In this document: in pieces, positions 7,833-17,938 of the stretch
How the letters are laid out: each line of letters starts with the position of its first letter
How positions within the stretch are numbered: position 1 is the first letter of the stretch
From: Comamonadaceae bacterium
GTDB taxonomy: Bacteria > Pseudomonadota > Gammaproteobacteria > Burkholderiales > Burkholderiaceae_C
Direction: 5' to 3'
Length of the DNA: 64,000 nucleotides
Assembly: GCA_009996515.1 (NCBI GenBank)
Contig: JAACZV010000022.1
Span: forward strand, 32,141-96,140
Notes under the pieces: generated by a model
What the model was told of the DNA's origin: nothing
What the model saw: the letters and a program-made list of their open reading frames with translations, nothing else
Database searches by the model: none
Translations under genes and position numbers: made by a program

Positions 7833-10384
7833 GCGTCCTCCCGCACGGCGCGCACGGCGTCGGCGCCCAGCGCGCGGCGGCCGGCCAGCAGCGAGGCGCC
7901 CACCGCCGCCGCGAAGGCCAGGCCCACCAGCGCCGCGAGGCGCGCGAGCGGCAGATGCAGGTCCATGCTCCAGTGAAAGCTCTGCGGGTTCACGACGTAG
8001 ACCAGCACCACGCTCAGCCCCAGGCCCAGCGCCAGCCCGGCCAGCGCGCCGGCGCCGCCGGCGAGGCCGGCCTCCAGCAGCAGCAGCCGCAGCAGCTGGC
8101 GCCGCGACAGGCCCAGGTGGCGCAGCAGCCCGAACTCGCGCCGGCGCGCCAGCGCCTGGGCCGACTGGCTGGCGACGACGCCGAACAGGCCCACGGCCAG
8201 CGCCACGGCCTGCAGCCAGACGGTGATGGCGAAGCTGCGGTCGAAGATCTGCAGCGATAGCGCGCGCAGCTCGCCGGCGGCGGCCATCTCCACGTCCTCG
8301 CCGGCCAGCCGGCGCAGGGCCGCGCGGGCGGCGTCCAGCGCCTCACCCGGCGCCAGCCACAGCGCGGCTTCGGTGATCGTGCCGTCGCCGCTGGCGCGGC
8401 GGTAGTCGGGCAGGGCCATCCACAGCGCCGTGCTCTGGCGCGCGTAGTCGCGCCAGACGCCGCGCACCTGCAGCCGGACGCTGCGGCCGCCGTCCACCAG
8501 CTGGGCCGTGAAGACGCGGCCCGGCACCAGCCCGTCGCGGTCGCGCCCCGCCTCGTTGACCCAGACGGGCAGGGCGCCGTCGGCCGGCGCGCCCTGCCAG
8601 CGTTCGACCAGCGGCAGGCCGGTGGTGTCGAGGTCGCGCGCGGTCAGCGTCACCGGCTCGGCGTCCGGCGCCAGGCGCAGCCGGGCCGTGCGCTGCGGCG
8701 CGACGCGGGCGATGCCGCTCAGGCGGGGCAGGGCGTCCAGCAGCGCCGGCGACAGCGGCGCGGGCGCCCCGTCGCCGCCGCGCAGCGCGCTGCGCACATA
8801 GAGGTCGGCCGGCAGCGCCTGGTCCAGCCACTGCAGCAGCGACGCGCGGAAGCTGCCGATCATGACCGTCATCGCGACCGCCAGCGCCAGCGCGACCAGC
8901 ACGCCCGCCAGCGAGCGGCGCGCCTCGGCCGCTTGGTCGCGGCTGCGCTCGCGGGCCAGCAGCAGCAGGGGCGTGGCCGGCAGCCGCGCCAGCAGGCCGG
9001 TGAGGCCGCGCACCAGCGCCGGCACCAGCGCCAGGCCGCCCAGCAGCAGGCACAGCATGGACAGATAGGCGCCCAGCGGCACGTCCCGCCACGGCGGCGG
9101 CAGCGCGGCCAGCAGGCCGCCCAGGGCCAGCAGGCCCGCGCCCAGTGAGGCCGGCAGGCTGCGGCTGGCGGGCAGACCCAGGCCCTTGAGCACCAGGGCC
9201 GGCGCGATGCGCCTGATCGTCAGCGCCGGCGCCAGCGCGGCTCCCAGCGCCGCGGCCAGGCCCAACGCGCCGTAGACCAGTGCCGGCAGCAGCAGCGGCT
9301 GGCCCAGCAGCAGCCGGGCGGACGACTCGCCGGCGCCGTGCAGGCCCAGGTCGCTGCCCAGCAGCCTCAGCGCACCGGCGGCGAGAGCCAGGCCCAGCGC
9401 CAGGCCCAGCGCGCTGCCGATGGCGCCGACGATGCCGCCCTCCAGCAGGATCAGCCGCCAGCGCTGGCGCGCCGACACGCCCAGCACGCCCAGCAGCGCC
9501 CATTGCGGCAGGCGCTGGGCGGTGGCCAGCGACAGCACCGCATAGACCAGGAAGCTGCCGGTGAACAGCGCCATCAGGGCCAGCAGGCCGAGGTTGACGC
9601 GGTAGGCGCGGGTCAGGTCGGCCAGCCGCGCGCCCTCGTCCTCGGGCGGCGCGGCCCGCCAGCGCTGGGGCAGGCCATCCATCCAGGCGGCGGCGTCCAC
9701 GCCGGGTGCCAGCTGCACGTCGATGCGGTCCAGCGCGTCCGCGCGGCCGAACAGGGCTTGCGCGTCGGCGATGTCCATCACGCCCAGCGGCGTGTTGCCG
9801 GCGGCGATGCGGCCGCCGACGCGCAGCTCGATGTCGCGCGGCGCACCGCCGGACTGGGGCAGGCGCAGCCTCAGCCGGGTGGCGCCGGGCGGCAAATGCT
9901 GCAGCGCGGCGGCGTTCAGGTGCACGGTGCCGGGGGCCAGCAGCTCGTTGATGCCGCCCTGGACCTGCGGCGTGAGCTCGGGCGCCAGCGGCCGGCCGGC
10001 GGCGGCGGAGCCCAGCAGGGCCAGCGGGTCCAGGCCGATGAGGTGGATGGAGAGCGAGCGGTCCGGGCGCTCATCCGACCTGGCCTGGCCCGGCCACAGC
10101 GCCTGGGCCTCGACGACGGGGCTGGCGGCGCCGACCTGGGGGTCGTTGAGCAGCTCGGCGAGGTCAGCGGCGGTCAGCGCGCCGCTGCGGGCGTGCAGCA
10201 CCAGGTCGGGCTGGCCGTTGACGCCGCGCGCCGCGCGCGCGAACTCGGCCAGCGCCGCGCCGTTGAGCAGATGCACGCCAAAGGCCAGCGCCACGCCCAG
10301 CATGACGGCGACCACGGCCAGCACGACGCGGGCGGGGTGCTCGCGCCAGGCGGGCCAGGTGAAGTGGCGCCAGAGGGAGGTCAT
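7829..10384 (-). CDS. FtsX/MacB-type ABC transporter permease
   Basis: This 851 aa inner-membrane permease has one N-terminal helix (ARVVLAVVAVMLGVALAFGV), a large periplasmic domain, and then two clusters of helices: central (about 260-500) and C-terminal (about 725-840, with ARRREFGLLRHLGLSRRQLL). It is the ten-helix arrangement of AttFG/YbbP-like permeases that extract or release envelope substrates rather than move solutes. The start MTSLWRHFTW is preferred over an upstream ATG that lies in repeat DNA. The partner ATPase is upstream, separated by 336 nt of repeat sequence. Confidence 0.85.
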   Translation of the reverse strand: MTSLWRHFTWPAWREHPARVVLAVVAVMLGVALAFGVHLLNGAALAEFARAARGVNGQPDLVLHARSGALTAADLAELLNDPQVGAASPVVEAQALWPGQARSDERPDRSLSIHLIGLDPLALLGSAAAGRPLAPELTPQVQGGINELLAPGTVHLNAAALQHLPPGATRLRLRLPQSGGAPRDIELRVGGRIAAGNTPLGVMDIADAQALFGRADALDRIDVQLAPGVDAAAWMDGLPQRWRAAPPEDEGARLADLTRAYRVNLGLLALMALFTGSFLVYAVLSLATAQRLPQWALLGVLGVSARQRWRLILLEGGIVGAIGSALGLALGLALAAGALRLLGSDLGLHGAGESSARLLLGQPLLLPALVYGALGLAAALGAALAPALTIRRIAPALVLKGLGLPASRSLPASLGAGLLALGGLLAALPPPWRDVPLGAYLSMLCLLLGGLALVPALVRGLTGLLARLPATPLLLLARERSRDQAAEARRSLAGVLVALALAVAMTVMIGSFRASLLQWLDQALPADLYVRSALRGGDGAPAPLSPALLDALPRLSGIARVAPQRTARLRLAPDAEPVTLTARDLDTTGLPLVERWQGAPADGALPVWVNEAGRDRDGLVPGRVFTAQLVDGGRSVRLQVRGVWRDYARQSTALWMALPDYRRASGDGTITEAALWLAPGEALDAARAALRRLAGEDVEMAAAGELRALSLQIFDRSFAITVWLQAVALAVGLFGVVASQSAQALARRREFGLLRHLGLSRRQLLRLLLLEAGLAGGAGALAGLALGLGLSVVLVYVVNPQSFHWSMDLHLPLARLAALVGLAFAAAVGASLLAGRRALGADAVRAVREDA

Positions 10385-10479
10385 GGCGGCGGGCAGGTGT
10401 TCTCGATGGGGGCGGCCAGCCGGGCATTCCGGCTGTTCGGCTGTTCCTTCACTCCCCTTTGGAGGAGCCGAGAAGCGCA

Positions 10480-10586
10480 GAACGCCGAGGCGCGTGCGCA
10501 GCACGCATCAATATCTGACTCCGCGTGGCTGTCTGACCGCAGTGAGCGCAGCGAACGAAGGGAGTTCCACGCGGGCCTCGGCGTTC
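10480..10586. repeat. Palindromic repeat, outer and inner arms
   Basis: GAACGCCGAGGC (10480-10491) pairs with GCCTCGGCGTTC (10575-10586), and CCGCGTGG (10521-10528) pairs with CCACGCGG (10567-10574). It sits in the 10385-10720 spacer between the ATPase and permease genes. Similar sequences are common between genes in Comamonadaceae and relatives, to my knowledge. Confidence 0.65.
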
Positions 10587-10644
10587 GAGCATCGCAGGGC
10601 ACCCCGAGCGCAGCGAGGGGCGACGGAACAGGGGCGACTCTTTG

Positions 10645-10697
10645 CCTACTTTCTGGTCGCCCAGAAAGTAGGTCGCCCGCCGGGGCGAAATCCCGGC
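10645..10697. repeat. REP-like double hairpin
   Basis: A perfect 12-bp stem (CCTACTTTCTGG/CCAGAAAGTAGG, loop TCGC, 10645-10672) is followed by GCCGGG/CCCGGC (10679-10697). It lies just after the ATPase stop on the transcribed strand and could act as a transcription or mRNA-decay barrier inside the operon. Confidence 0.65.
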
Positions 10698-10720
10698 TGG
10701 GCCTGGCCAAAAAACCAGTT

Positions 10721-11385
<665 letters not shown>

Positions 11386-11389
<4 letters not shown>

Positions 11390-11595
11390 GCCTTGGATTC
11401 TGGATCCTTGCGCGCCGCGCTCGCCCGGCCCTGGGGCGGCGCGAGCTTGATGCCGCGCCGCGCCAGCGCCTCGCGCAGCAGCAGCTCGGCCTGGGCGTTG
11501 GCGCTGCGCAGCTCGGCCGCGGCCAGCCGCTCGACCTCGGCCCACAGCGCGGGGTCCACGCGCAGCGGGAAGGATTTCTTGTCGGGGCTGGCCAT
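11386..11595 (-). CDS. Small Arc/CopG-like ribbon-helix-helix protein
   Basis: A 69 aa protein with the RHH pattern: [32 protein letters not shown], giving a beta strand followed by two helices, then [10 protein letters not shown]. The basic C-terminal tail is probably disordered. Such proteins bind palindromic operators as dimers. It sits inside the SPFH operon with stop/start overlaps on both sides (TGATG upstream, ATGA downstream). The repeated half-sites at 13026-13051 are an obvious candidate target. No toxin partner is apparent. Confidence 0.75.
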
Positions 11596-12113
11596 CAGCG
11601 CGGCCTGTCGGGGCGTCGGGGCTGTCGACCCGGCTCGGGCCCGACGCGCGGCGGCGCCGGGAAGAGACGATAGACCTGCCAGCACCAGACGACGAACCAC
11701 AGCGCCAGCGCCGCGGCGCCCAGGGGCCAGGCCGCGTCGGGCGCCTGCGGCCAGTCGGGCCGGCTGCGCAGCAGCAGCGAGACGTGGATGCCGGCAAGCA
11801 GCAGCAGCAGCTGCAGGCCCAGCACGCTGACATGCCCGCCCAGGCGGGCCAGCGTGGCCTCGCGGCGCTCGGGCGCCAGCCAGTAGTCCTTGTGGGGCAG
11901 GTTGAGCTGCTGTGGCGCGTGGCGCCCCACCCAGGTCACGAAACCGCGGCTGCACAGGCCGGCCATGGCCACGGACAACAGCATGGAGGCGAGGTAGGCG
12001 ACGCGGCCGGTTTCGCGGCCGGGGTCGCCGACCTGTTCCGGCAGCCAGGGCAGCGTGGCCGCCATCAAGAGGGCGGTGAGCGGCCAGGCGAAGCGGAACA
12101 GGCGGCCCTGCAT
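11595..12113 (-). CDS. Conserved hypothetical integral membrane protein
   Basis: A 172 aa protein with about four transmembrane helices (residues about 8-22, 40-58, 95-115, 130-148). Between the second and third is the motif [22 protein letters not shown]. It resembles small membrane proteins sometimes placed near the SdpI/DUF1648 group, an assignment I cannot confirm. It lies between the SPFH protein, 11 nt upstream, and the RHH protein, overlapping one nucleotide. This suggests a membrane complex with the SPFH protein. Confidence 0.65.
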   Translation of the reverse strand: MQGRLFRFAWPLTALLMAATLPWLPEQVGDPGRETGRVAYLASMLLSVAMAGLCSRGFVTWVGRHAPQQLNLPHKDYWLAPERREATLARLGGHVSVLGLQLLLLLAGIHVSLLLRSRPDWPQAPDAAWPLGAAALALWFVVWCWQVYRLFPAPPRVGPEPGRQPRRPDRPR

Positions 12114-12124
12114 GTCGACGCTCC

Positions 12125-13009
12125 TCAGGTGTACAGCGAGCCGGTGTTGACCACGGGCTGGGTCTCGCGGTCGGAGCACAGCACCACCAGCAGGTTGCTG
12201 ACCATGGCGGCGCGGCGTTCGTCGTCCAGCACGACGATCTCGCGCTCGCTCAGGCCCTTCAGCGCGGACTCCACCATCTCCACCGCGCCCTGCACGATCT
12301 TGCTGCGCGCGCTGATGATGGCCTCGGCCTGCTGGCGGCGCAGCATGACCTGGGCGATCTCGGGGGCGTAGGCGAGGTGGCTGATCTTGGCGTCCAGCAC
12401 GTCCACGCCGGCGTCGGCGAAGCGGGCCTGCAGCTCGGCGCGCAGCGCCTGGGCGACCACGTCCTGGCCGCCGCGCAGCGTCACGGCGCCCACCGCCACC
12501 TCGTCGGCCTCGTCATAGGCATAGCAGGTGGCCAGGTGGCGGATGGCGGCCTCGGCCTGCACGCGCACATAGGCCTCGTAGTCGTCCACCTGGAACAGCG
12601 CCTGCACCGTGTCGCGCACCCGCCAGACGACGACGGCGCTGATCTCGATGGGGTTGCCGCGCTGGTCGTTGACCTTGAGCACCGGCGCGTTGAGGTTGCG
12701 GTCGCGCAGCGAGACGCGCTTCTTCACGGCCAGCGGGTTGGCCCAGCGCAGCCCGGTGCCGCGGTCGCTGCCGATGTAGGCGCCGAACAGCGTCAGCGCG
12801 GCGGCCTGGTTGGGGTTGAGCATGTACAGGCCCGCCAGCGTCAGCACGCCGGCCACGATCAGCGGCGCGCCCAGCAGCGGCGCGCCGCGCACGAGGCTGG
12901 CGCCGATGGCGATTAGCGCCAGGCCCAGCGCCACCATGGGATAGCCGTTGAGGCTGCGCGCCGCGCTCTCGCGGACGGTGGTGTCGCGCGACGGGGAGGG
13001 TGTGCTCAT
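12125..13009 (-). CDS. SPFH/Band 7 (stomatin-prohibitin) membrane protein
   Basis: The 294 aa protein has two N-terminal hydrophobic segments (residues about 24-42 and 46-65) followed by an SPFH domain. Visible landmarks are [49 protein letters not shown] and the coiled [20 protein letters not shown] region. SPFH proteins form ring-like oligomers that organise membrane microdomains or protect membrane proteases. It is the first gene of an operon also encoding a membrane protein, an RHH regulator and an ABC system. A purine-rich AAGGCGAG lies upstream of the ATG. Confidence 0.85.
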   Translation of the reverse strand: MSTPSPSRDTTVRESAARSLNGYPMVALGLALIAIGASLVRGAPLLGAPLIVAGVLTLAGLYMLNPNQAAALTLFGAYIGSDRGTGLRWANPLAVKKRVSLRDRNLNAPVLKVNDQRGNPIEISAVVVWRVRDTVQALFQVDDYEAYVRVQAEAAIRHLATCYAYDEADEVAVGAVTLRGGQDVVAQALRAELQARFADAGVDVLDAKISHLAYAPEIAQVMLRRQQAEAIISARSKIVQGAVEMVESALKGLSEREIVVLDDERRAAMVSNLLVVLCSDRETQPVVNTGSLYT

Positions 13010-13025
13010 GAGGTGTCTCGCCTTA

Positions 13026-13051
13026 AAAGTGAATCAAAGTGATATCACTTT
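13026..13051 (-). promoter_or_regulatory. Operator-like triple half-site upstream of the SPFH operon
   Basis: AAAGTGA occurs at 13026-13032 and 13036-13042, and inverted as TCACTTT at 13045-13051. The last two form a perfect 16-bp palindrome, AAAGTGATATCACTTT (13036-13051). The two direct half-sites are spaced 10 bp, one helical turn, as expected for RHH repressors. It lies in the 72-bp gap before the SPFH gene. Confidence 0.6.
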
Positions 13052-13081
13052 AACGAGGTGTTCGATGCGACGCAAGAGGGT

Positions 13082-14011
13082 TCAACCGAGCAGGCGTTGC
13101 AGTCCGGCGAGCAGTTCGGCGATGGGCTGCGGGCCGTCGCAGGCGATGACGCGGCGCTGCGGCATGCTGCGCAGCCAGGTGACCTGGCGCTTGGCGAGCT
13201 GGCGGGTGGCGGCGATGCCGCGCTCGCGCAGGTCCGAGAAGTCGTTCGCGTCCAGCGCCTCCCAGGCCTGGCGGTAGCCCACGCAGCGCATGGACGGCAG
13301 CGCCAGGCTCAGGTCTCTGCGGGCGCGCAGGGCCCGCACCTCGTCGAGCAGGCCTTGTTGCAGCATCAGGTCGAAGCGCTGCGCCAGGCGCTCGTGCAGC
13401 CAGCCGCGGTCGCCGGGCTCCAGCGAGAACAGCGGCCAGTCGACGCCTTCATCGCGCGTGGCAGCGTGCAGCGCGCTGAGCGGCTGGCCGGTCAGGCGTA
13501 TCACCTCGAGGGCGCGCTGGATGCGCTGGCTGTCGTTGGGGGCCAGGCGTTCGGCCGTCTGCGGGTCCAGCGCCGCCAGCTCGGCATGCAGCGCCGGCCA
13601 GCCGCGCTCGGCGGCCTCGGCGTCGATGGCGGCGCGCAGCTCGGCGTCGGCCTGGGGCAGGGCGGACAGGCCGTCGAACAGCGCCTTGAAGTACAGCATG
13701 GTGCCGCCCACCAGCAGCGGCAGCCTGCCGCGCGCCGCGATCTCGGCGGCGAGGCGCTTGGCATCGCGCACGAACTCGGCGGCCGAGTAGCTCTCGGTCG
13801 GGTCGAGGATGTCGATCAGATGGTGCGGCACGGCGGCCTGCTCGGCTGCCGTCGGCTTGGCGGTGCCGATGTCCATGCCGCGGTAGACCAGCGCCGAGTC
13901 CACGCTGATGATCTCCACCGGCAGCACCTCGGCGATCGCCAGCGCCGCCGCCGTCTTGCCGCAGCCGGTGGGGCCGGCCAGGCAGACGGGCGTGCTCAGA
14001 ACCGTTCCCAT
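13082..14011 (-). CDS. miaA: tRNA dimethylallyltransferase
   Basis: The 309 aa enzyme transfers a dimethylallyl group to A37 of tRNAs reading UNN codons. It shows the P-loop [11 protein letters not shown] near residue 14, [52 protein letters not shown] and the GYRQAW tail motif. The start MGTVLSTP is chosen because it precedes the P-loop at normal spacing; the earlier ATG gives an untypical extension. It overlaps the upstream pseudouridine synthase gene by 16 nt and is the third gene of mutL-rlu-miaA. Confidence 0.93.
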   Translation of the reverse strand: MGTVLSTPVCLAGPTGCGKTAAALAIAEVLPVEIISVDSALVYRGMDIGTAKPTAAEQAAVPHHLIDILDPTESYSAAEFVRDAKRLAAEIAARGRLPLLVGGTMLYFKALFDGLSALPQADAELRAAIDAEAAERGWPALHAELAALDPQTAERLAPNDSQRIQRALEVIRLTGQPLSALHAATRDEGVDWPLFSLEPGDRGWLHERLAQRFDLMLQQGLLDEVRALRARRDLSLALPSMRCVGYRQAWEALDANDFSDLRERGIAATRQLAKRQVTWLRSMPQRRVIACDGPQPIAELLAGLQRLLG

Positions 14012-15279
14012 GGGGCCAGATAGCGCCACTGTCCGACGGGCAGGTGGCCCAGCGGGATGCGGCCGATGCGCACGCGCTTCAATCCCACGACCTTGAGCCC
14101 CACCAGCTCGCACATGCGGCGGATCTGGCGCTTCTTGCCCTCGCGCAGCACGAAGCGCAGCTGCTGCTCGTTCTGCCAGCTGACCTTGGCGGGCTGCAGC
14201 GCCTCGCCGTCCAGCTCCAGGCCGTGGTTCAGCAGCGCCAGCTTCTCGGGGGCCAGCGCCGCATTGGGCAGCGTGCCCTCGGGCACCTCATGCGCGACGA
14301 ACTCCACGCGCACCAGGTACTCCTTCTCGATGTCGGAGTCGTCGCCGATCAGCGCCTTGGCGATGCGGCCGTCCTGGGTCAGCACCAAGAGGCCCGTGGA
14401 GTCGATGTCCAGCCGGCCGGCGGGCGCCAGGTGGCGGTGGTGGTTGGGATGGGGCTTGATGCCGGAGGGGTCGTCCTTCCAGCGGTTCTCGGGCTGGAAC
14501 AGCACCGCGGCGGGCTCGTAGCCGTCCTCGGCCTGGCCGGACACATAGCCCATGGGCTTGTGCAGCAGCACCGTGACGAGCTGGGACTGGGCCTGGCGGG
14601 CGGCCGGATCGATGGTGATCTCGACATCGCCGACGACGCGCTGGCCCAGCACGGCGACCTTGCCGTTGACGCGCACCCAGCCGGCGGCGATCCATTCGTC
14701 GGCCTCGCGGCGCGACGCCAGCTTCAGCTCGCTCATGCGCTTGGACAGGCGCTCGCCGGCCTCGGCGTCGACCTGGCGTGCCGGATTCAGGCGCTGCTGC
14801 GGGCGCTGCGGAGGCTGGAAGCCGGGGCCGAGGTTGGACGCGCGGCGCTGGTCCATGCGGGGCGGGCGGTCGGCTTGCGGGCGCTCGTCGGGGCGGCCGC
14901 GCGGGCCGCGTTCGGGCCGTTGCGGCGCATCGCCGCGGAACTGCGGCGGGCGCTCGTCCGGCCGCGCCCGCGGGCCGCGGTCCGGGCCGTGTTCGCGGCG
15001 CTGCGGTGCATCGCCGCGCGGCGGCTGTGCGCGCTCGGGCTTGAAGCCCGTCGGCTTCGCGCGGGCCGGGCGTTCGTCGCGTTGCGGCACCGGGCGCTCC
15101 TTGCGCTGCTGGCGTTGCTGGAACTGCTCCTCGCGCTCGGCCCGTTCGGCCTGGGCCTGGGCCAGCGTGGTGCGGGGCTTGGACACGCCCTTGCCGCGCA
15201 GCGGCGCGCGCTTCTCGCCCTCGGCGTTGCGGGTCTTGGCGGCGGGCTTGGGCTTGCCCTTCAGGGTGATGGTGGCCAT
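13996..15279 (-). CDS. RsuA/RluB/RluF-family pseudouridine synthase with long disordered N-terminus
   Basis: The 427 aa protein has an unusually long basic, Arg/Pro/Gln-rich N-terminal region (residues about 1-175, with repeated RPDERP and GDAPQR units), then an S4 RNA-binding domain ([21 protein letters not shown]). The catalytic domain holds the active-site Asp in [17 protein letters not shown]-terminal [24 protein letters not shown] is typical of this family, which modifies uridines in rRNA. RluF- and RluB-like assignments are both possible. It starts 13 nt after mutL. Confidence 0.85.
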   Translation of the reverse strand: MATITLKGKPKPAAKTRNAEGEKRAPLRGKGVSKPRTTLAQAQAERAEREEQFQQRQQRKERPVPQRDERPARAKPTGFKPERAQPPRGDAPQRREHGPDRGPRARPDERPPQFRGDAPQRPERGPRGRPDERPQADRPPRMDQRRASNLGPGFQPPQRPQQRLNPARQVDAEAGERLSKRMSELKLASRREADEWIAAGWVRVNGKVAVLGQRVVGDVEITIDPAARQAQSQLVTVLLHKPMGYVSGQAEDGYEPAAVLFQPENRWKDDPSGIKPHPNHHRHLAPAGRLDIDSTGLLVLTQDGRIAKALIGDDSDIEKEYLVRVEFVAHEVPEGTLPNAALAPEKLALLNHGLELDGEALQPAKVSWQNEQQLRFVLREGKKRQIRRMCELVGLKVVGLKRVRIGRIPLGHLPVGQWRYLAPWERF

Positions 15280-15292
15280 CGTTGTTCTTCTT

Positions 15293-17161
15293 TCAGCGGC
15301 CGCGCAGGAACAGGGCGTCCAGCTCGCGCATGTCGAGCTGGCGCCAGGTCGGGCGGCCGTGGTTGCATTGGTCGGCGCGTTCGGTGGCTTCCATGTCGCG
15401 CAGCAGCGCGTTCATCTCGTCCAGCGTCAGCTGCCGGTTGGCGCGCACGGCGCCATGGCAGGCCATGGTGGCCAGGATCTCGTGCTGGGCGCGCTCCAGC
15501 ACCGAGCTGGCGTCGAACTGCGCCATCTCGGCCAGCAGCTCGCGGGTCAGCGCGACCAGGTCGGAGGCGGCCAGCAGCGCGGGGCGCGAGCGCACGGCCA
15601 GCGTGCGGGTGGACAGCGGCGACACGTCCAGCCCGAGCTTGCTCAGGGTTTCGGCATGCTGCTCCGCGGCGGCGACTTCCTCGGCCGTGGCCGCGAAGCT
15701 GACCGGGATCAGCAGCGGCTGGCTCTCGATCTGCGTCGCGCCCAGCCGCGCCTTGAGGCGCTCGTAGACGACACGCTCATGGGCCGCGTGCATGTCCACG
15801 ATGACCAGGCCTTGGCGGTTCTCGGCCAGGATGTAGACGCCCTGGATCTGCGCGATGGCCCGGCCCAGCGGCCAGTCCTGGTCGGGCAGCTGGGGTCGCA
15901 GCGTGACGGTGGGGGCGGCCGGTGCGGCGGCCGCATCGTCTTGCGCGGACGGCTCGGGGCGCCACAGCGCCTCATGCTGCACCAGCGACAGCCGCACCTG
16001 CTCGGCCGTGGGCGGCACGGGGGGCGTGTAGGCCGCATAGGCCGTGGCGGCGGGGCGGGGCTCGGCGACGTAGAGCGTGGCCGCCGCCGTGGGCTCGAAG
16101 GCCAGCGGCGCCATGGCCGAGTCGATGGGCTCGGCGCCGGCGCCTGAAGCGCTGCGCGACTGGGCCAGCGCGTCGATGAAGGCGCGGCGCACGCTCTGGT
16201 GGATGGCGCGGCCGTCGCGGAAGCGCACCTCGATCTTGGTCGGGTGCACGTTGACGTCCACCAGCTCCGGCGCGATCTCGATGAACAGCACATAGCTGGG
16301 CTGGCGCTGGCCGTGCAGCACGTCCTCGTAGGCCGAGCGGATGGCGTGGCTGATCAGCTTGTCGCGCACATAGCGGCCGTTGACCCAGACATATTGCTGG
16401 TCGGCCCGCGAGCGCGCCGCCTCGGGCAGGCCGGCGCGGCCGCTCAGGGCCAGCGGGCCGGCGCTGTGCTCGAAGGGGCGGCTGTCCTCGTTGAAGTCGG
16501 CGCCCAGCACGTCGGCGATGCGCTGCTCGCTGGATGCGGCCCGCCACTGGTCCACCAGCTTGCCCTCGTGCCAGATCGCGAAGCCCACGTCCGGCCGGGC
16601 CAGCGCATGGCGGCGCACGGCCTCCACGCAATGGGCCAGCTCGGTGGCGTCGGTCTTCAGGAACTTGCGGCGCGCCGGGGTGGAGAAGAACAGCTCGCGC
16701 ACCTCCACGCTGGTGCCGCGCGCGCGGGCGGCGGGCTGCAGCTCGCCGCTGCGGGCGTCCAGCCGGTGGGCATGGGCATCGGCGGCGGTGCGGCTGGCGA
16801 TGGACATCTCCGACACCGACGCGATGGCCGCCAGCGCCTCGCCGCGAAAGCCCATGGTGGCCACCGACTCGAGGTCGTGCAGGCTGGCGATCTTGCTGGT
16901 GGCATGGCGCTTCAGCGCCAGCGGCAGCTGGGCCACCGGGATGCCGCAGCCGTCGTCCTCGACGACGATGGCGCGCACGCCGCCGGCCATCAGCTTGACC
17001 TGGATGTTGCGGGCGCCGGCATCCAGCGCGTTGTCCACCAGCTCGCGCACCACCGAGGCCGGGCGCTCGACGACCTCGCCGGCGGCGATCTGGCTGATCA
17101 GCTCGTCGGGCAGTTCGCGGATGGTGCGAGACGCGGGGACTTCAGGGAGCGGCGAATCCAT
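15293..17161 (-). CDS. mutL: DNA mismatch repair protein MutL
   Basis: The 622 aa protein has the GHKL ATPase motifs [19 protein letters not shown] and TMGFRGEAL (residues about 40-110), the transducer domain with [16 protein letters not shown] and [13 protein letters not shown], a variable Ala/Pro linker (about 345-440) and the C-terminal dimerisation domain. That domain contains [12 protein letters not shown], matching the DxHAxxExxxxE metal-binding endonuclease motif, and CNHGRPT near the end, so a latent nicking activity like that of Neisseria MutL is likely. The start ATG is 7 nt from a GATAAT hexamer. A continuous upstream frame on this strand is only the antisense of the protease gene. 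Confidence 0.95.
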   Translation of the reverse strand: MDSPLPEVPASRTIRELPDELISQIAAGEVVERPASVVRELVDNALDAGARNIQVKLMAGGVRAIVVEDDGCGIPVAQLPLALKRHATSKIASLHDLESVATMGFRGEALAAIASVSEMSIASRTAADAHAHRLDARSGELQPAARARGTSVEVRELFFSTPARRKFLKTDATELAHCVEAVRRHALARPDVGFAIWHEGKLVDQWRAASSEQRIADVLGADFNEDSRPFEHSAGPLALSGRAGLPEAARSRADQQYVWVNGRYVRDKLISHAIRSAYEDVLHGQRQPSYVLFIEIAPELVDVNVHPTKIEVRFRDGRAIHQSVRRAFIDALAQSRSASGAGAEPIDSAMAPLAFEPTAAATLYVAEPRPAATAYAAYTPPVPPTAEQVRLSLVQHEALWRPEPSAQDDAAAAPAAPTVTLRPQLPDQDWPLGRAIAQIQGVYILAENRQGLVIVDMHAAHERVVYERLKARLGATQIESQPLLIPVSFAATAEEVAAAEQHAETLSKLGLDVSPLSTRTLAVRSRPALLAASDLVALTRELLAEMAQFDASSVLERAQHEILATMACHGAVRANRQLTLDEMNALLRDMEATERADQCNHGRPTWRQLDMRELDALFLRGR

Positions 17162-17168
17162 CCGCGGG

Positions 17169-17210
17169 ATTATCGACGCCCCCCGAGCGTCATCGAGGCG
17201 TCTGGATAAT
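17169..17210. promoter_or_regulatory. Palindromic divergent promoter of mutL and dedA
   Basis: The 57-bp intergenic region carries GATAAT on each strand, at 17174-17169 for mutL and 17205-17210 for dedA, 7 and 8 nt from the respective ATG. Both hexamers are at the ends of an imperfect 12-bp inverted repeat (ATTATC-GACGCC against GGCGTC-TG-GATAAT). Neither gene has room for a Shine-Dalgarno leader. Confidence 0.55.
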
Positions 17211-17218
17211 GCGCCGCC

Positions 17219-17866
17219 ATGGACCTGCTGCACTTCCTGATCGACTTCATCCTGCACGTGGACCAGCACCTGGCCGAGTTCGTGCAGGCCTATGGCAGCT
17301 GGGTCTATGCGCTGCTGTTCCTCATCATCTTCGTCGAGACCGGCGTGGTGGTCATGCCCTTCCTGCCGGGCGACTCGCTGCTGTTCGTCGTCGGCGCGCT
17401 GTGCGGCGTCGGCATGATGAGCCTGCCGGTGGCCATCGCGGTGCTGCTGGTGGCGGCCATCCTGGGCGACCAGACCAACTACCTGATAGGCCGGCGCATC
17501 GGCCCGCGGGTGTTCCAGTGGGAGCAGTCGCGCTTCTTCAACAAGAAGGCCTTCGACGCGGCGCACGCCTTCTACGAGAAGCATGGCGGCATCACCATCA
17601 TCCTGGCCCGCTTCATGCCGTTCGTGCGCACCTTCGCGCCCTTCGTGGCCGGCGTGGCCGAGATGAGCCGCGGCCGGTTCACGGCCTACAACGCGGTGGG
17701 TGCGGTGATCTGGGTGGTGGGCCTGTGCCTGGCGGGCTTCCTGTTCGGCAACCTGCCCTGGGTGCAGCAGCACCTGAGCAAGATCATCTGGGCCATGATC
17801 CTCATCCCCGGCCTCATCGTCATCGGCGGCGGGCTGCGCGGCCGGCTGGGGCGCAAGACGGGCTGA
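17219..17866 (+). CDS. DedA-family membrane protein
   Basis: A 215 aa inner-membrane protein with the DedA/SNARE-associated domain: ETGVVVMPFLPGDSLLF near residues 41-57, the glycine-rich GDQTNYLIGRRIG, and ARFMPFVRTFAPFVAGVAEM around 125-144 with its essential Arg. Helices fill the rest. DedA proteins are implicated in undecaprenyl-phosphate or phospholipid flipping and envelope homeostasis. It stands alone, divergent from mutL. Confidence 0.9.
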   Translation: MDLLHFLIDFILHVDQHLAEFVQAYGSWVYALLFLIIFVETGVVVMPFLPGDSLLFVVGALCGVGMMSLPVAIAVLLVAAILGDQTNYLIGRRIGPRVFQWEQSRFFNKKAFDAAHAFYEKHGGITIILARFMPFVRTFAPFVAGVAEMSRGRFTAYNAVGAVIWVVGLCLAGFLFGNLPWVQQHLSKIIWAMILIPGLIVIGGGLRGRLGRKTG

Positions 17867-17938
17867 GCGGCCTGACTTTGCGGGCCCGGCCGCGGAGGGT
17901 CTAGAGTGCAGGGCTTTTCGTGACTGTCGGAGATCCCG

